A stretch of DNA of 33,780 bases from JAAGZL01 sp050288625 (lineage in GTDB: Bacteria > Pseudomonadota > Gammaproteobacteria > Chromatiales > Chromatiaceae): the NCBI GenBank assembly GCA_050288625.1, contig JBNKEE010000015.1, positions 1 through 33,780 on the forward strand, given 5' to 3'. How positions within the stretch are numbered: position 1 is the first letter of the stretch; every line of letters starts with the position of its first letter. Positions 33,117 through 33,780 of this stretch are shown here, piece after piece. The notes below the pieces were generated by a model. The model was not told the origin of the DNA and searched no databases. It worked only from the letters and a program-made list of their open reading frames with translations. The translations under genes were made by a program, and so were the position numbers.

Positions 33117-33386
33117 TTATGAGCAGCATCCGGCCTTTTTAATAGCGCTCTGGTTGGAGAGCATTTCGTAGAGCTTGTCTTTTAGTACCACGCGTTTCTT
33201 CTTCAGGTCCTCGGCATAGAAGTCGGAGACCGGTTCGATATTCTGCTCTATCTCCAGGATCTCCCTATCTAGGGCATCGTACTCCTTGTACATGGCATCG
33301 AATACCGGATTCACATCACGCAGGCACTTGATCAGCTCTGCGTGCTCCGGGAACTCGTGTGGAAGGTCATGTCTTTCGCCAAACAT
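33117..33386 (-). CDS. DUF465 (YdcH-like) small protein
   Basis: This 89-residue charged helical protein begins MFGERHDLPHEFPEH and carries a DUF465-type heptad region (AMYKEYDALDREILEIE and KKKRVVLKDKLYEML). It should form a coiled-coil hairpin. The C-terminus ends in GCCS, with adjacent cysteines. Function of the family is unknown. A strong ribosome site (GAGGAGAA) lies before the ATG. The nested palindromic element starts about 25 bases upstream of the gene, so its promoter lies within or near the element. Confidence 0.9.
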   Translation of the reverse strand: MFGERHDLPHEFPEHAELIKCLRDVNPVFDAMYKEYDALDREILEIEQNIEPVSDFYAEDLKKKRVVLKDKLYEMLSNQSAIKKAGCCS

Positions 33387-33410
33387 ATGCTTCTCCTCAA
33401 TACATCTGTG

Positions 33411-33691
33411 ATTAACTCGGCAACCATATAGGTGCCATTCAGCCGTTACCCGCTGGTTCCCGACAAGGCATCAGTTCGCCGCTGTAGTAATGCTACAGCA
33501 AGTACCGATAACGCAGCTCGGGGGCCGGCGGGTAACGGCCTCCCGATTGGTATTTAAAGTCAGGGTCTTCAAGAAAGTGCCAGCTCTGCGTTGCAACCCT
33601 TGCCAAGGGAGCAACCATTATCTGCGGGTTGCGCCTTGATCTAACACTTTCTTGAAGACCTGAACGTCACCTATATGGTCGTCGGGTTAAT
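33411..33691. repeat. 281-bp nested inverted-repeat element (MITE-like or structured RNA)
   Basis: A noncoding block is bounded by a 32-bp imperfect terminal inverted repeat: 33411-33442 pairs with 33660-33691, 27 of 32 positions matching, including a perfect 12-bp core ACCATATAGGTG. Two arms lie inside. Arm 1 (33442-33539) has a 15-bp stem, 14 matching, and an apical hairpin GCTGTAG-TAATG-CTACAGC (33481-33499). Arm 2 (33564-33660) has a perfect 16-bp stem GGTCTTCAAGAAAGTG with an apical hairpin at 33590-33615. I find no transposase gene and no clear target-site duplication. A miniature inverted-repeat element or a structured RNA are the main readings. Confidence 0.75.
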
Positions 33692-33780
33692 ATTAACACT
33701 GGATAGGAAACGCGTTTTGTGTTTTTCTATCACTGTTTCACATTAAAAAAAAGACCCTTTACAGATTTATTTCAGCCAGA
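33692..33780. other. Right-edge AT-rich noncoding tail
   Basis: These 89 bases follow the inverted-repeat element. They are AT-rich with an A8 run (33745-33752), and I see no gene or convincing promoter before the window ends. Together with the element, 33387-33780 is the only stretch longer than 300 bases without a gene. Confidence 0.5.

Noticed and set aside
33442..33539. Integron attC-like site
   Set aside because: The palindrome lacks the expected R'' and R' core consensus (GTTRRRY and RYYYAAC in the right arrangement), and there is no integrase or cassette array.

Overview
This window looks like core chromosome of a free-living or symbiotic gammaproteobacterium. The evidence is the macromolecular-synthesis cluster rpsU-yqeY-dnaG-rpoD, an Rsd/AlgQ-family sigma-70 regulator, a Slt70-type lytic transglycosylase, mpl, an AroG-type DAHP synthase, ribonuclease D and a YdgA/DUF945 protein, all of gammaproteobacterial type. 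Gene content (TauE/SafE exporter, DedA-PAP2 fusion, complex I NDUFA9-like protein) would fit a Chromatiales-like sulfur-oxidising lineage, but nothing in the window proves that.

Layout. 1-802 holds the start of an AT-richer lipoprotein gene and a noncoding stretch ending at the 3' end of a tRNA-Ile2(CAU) gene; this may be the end of an integrated island. 1026-5505 is the minus-strand information-processing operon rpsU, yqeY, dnaG, rpoD. 5767-8413 carries tsaD (t6A modification), plsY (phospholipid synthesis), folB and folK. 8421-10850 is a minus-strand pair, a pteridine-reductase-like SDR and an EptA-type phosphoethanolamine transferase. 10912-16968 holds a MidA/NDUFAF7-like methyltransferase, an unknown lipoprotein, cca, a lipoprotein zinc peptidase, an NDUFA9-like Rossmann protein and a TauE/SafE permease. 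17098-20037 pairs an Rsd/AlgQ regulator with an 816-residue protein carrying a class III nucleotidyl-cyclase-like domain. 20045-28344 contains slt, a Sel1-repeat protein, aroG, dxs, a DUF945 protein and rnd. 28435-30934 is a small membrane protein, mpl and ubiX. 30931-33386 has a DedA-PAP2-LssY fusion and a DUF465 protein. The last ~390 bases are noncoding and dominated by a 281-bp nested inverted-repeat element.

Functional themes: tRNA maturation (tRNA-Ile2, tsaD, cca), transcription (rpoD and the sigma-70-binding Rsd), folate (folB, folK, FolM-like SDR), envelope (plsY, eptA, slt, mpl, DedA-PAP2), and respiratory chain or quinone support (MidA-like, NDUFA9-like, ubiX).

The most notable points are the nested palindromic element at the right edge, the noncanonical cyclase-like protein beside rsd, Dxs with changes in two highly conserved motifs, eight of eight convergent gene pairs that abut or overlap, and a candidate island boundary at the tRNA. 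No CRISPR array, rRNA gene, transposase gene or integrase gene is visible.
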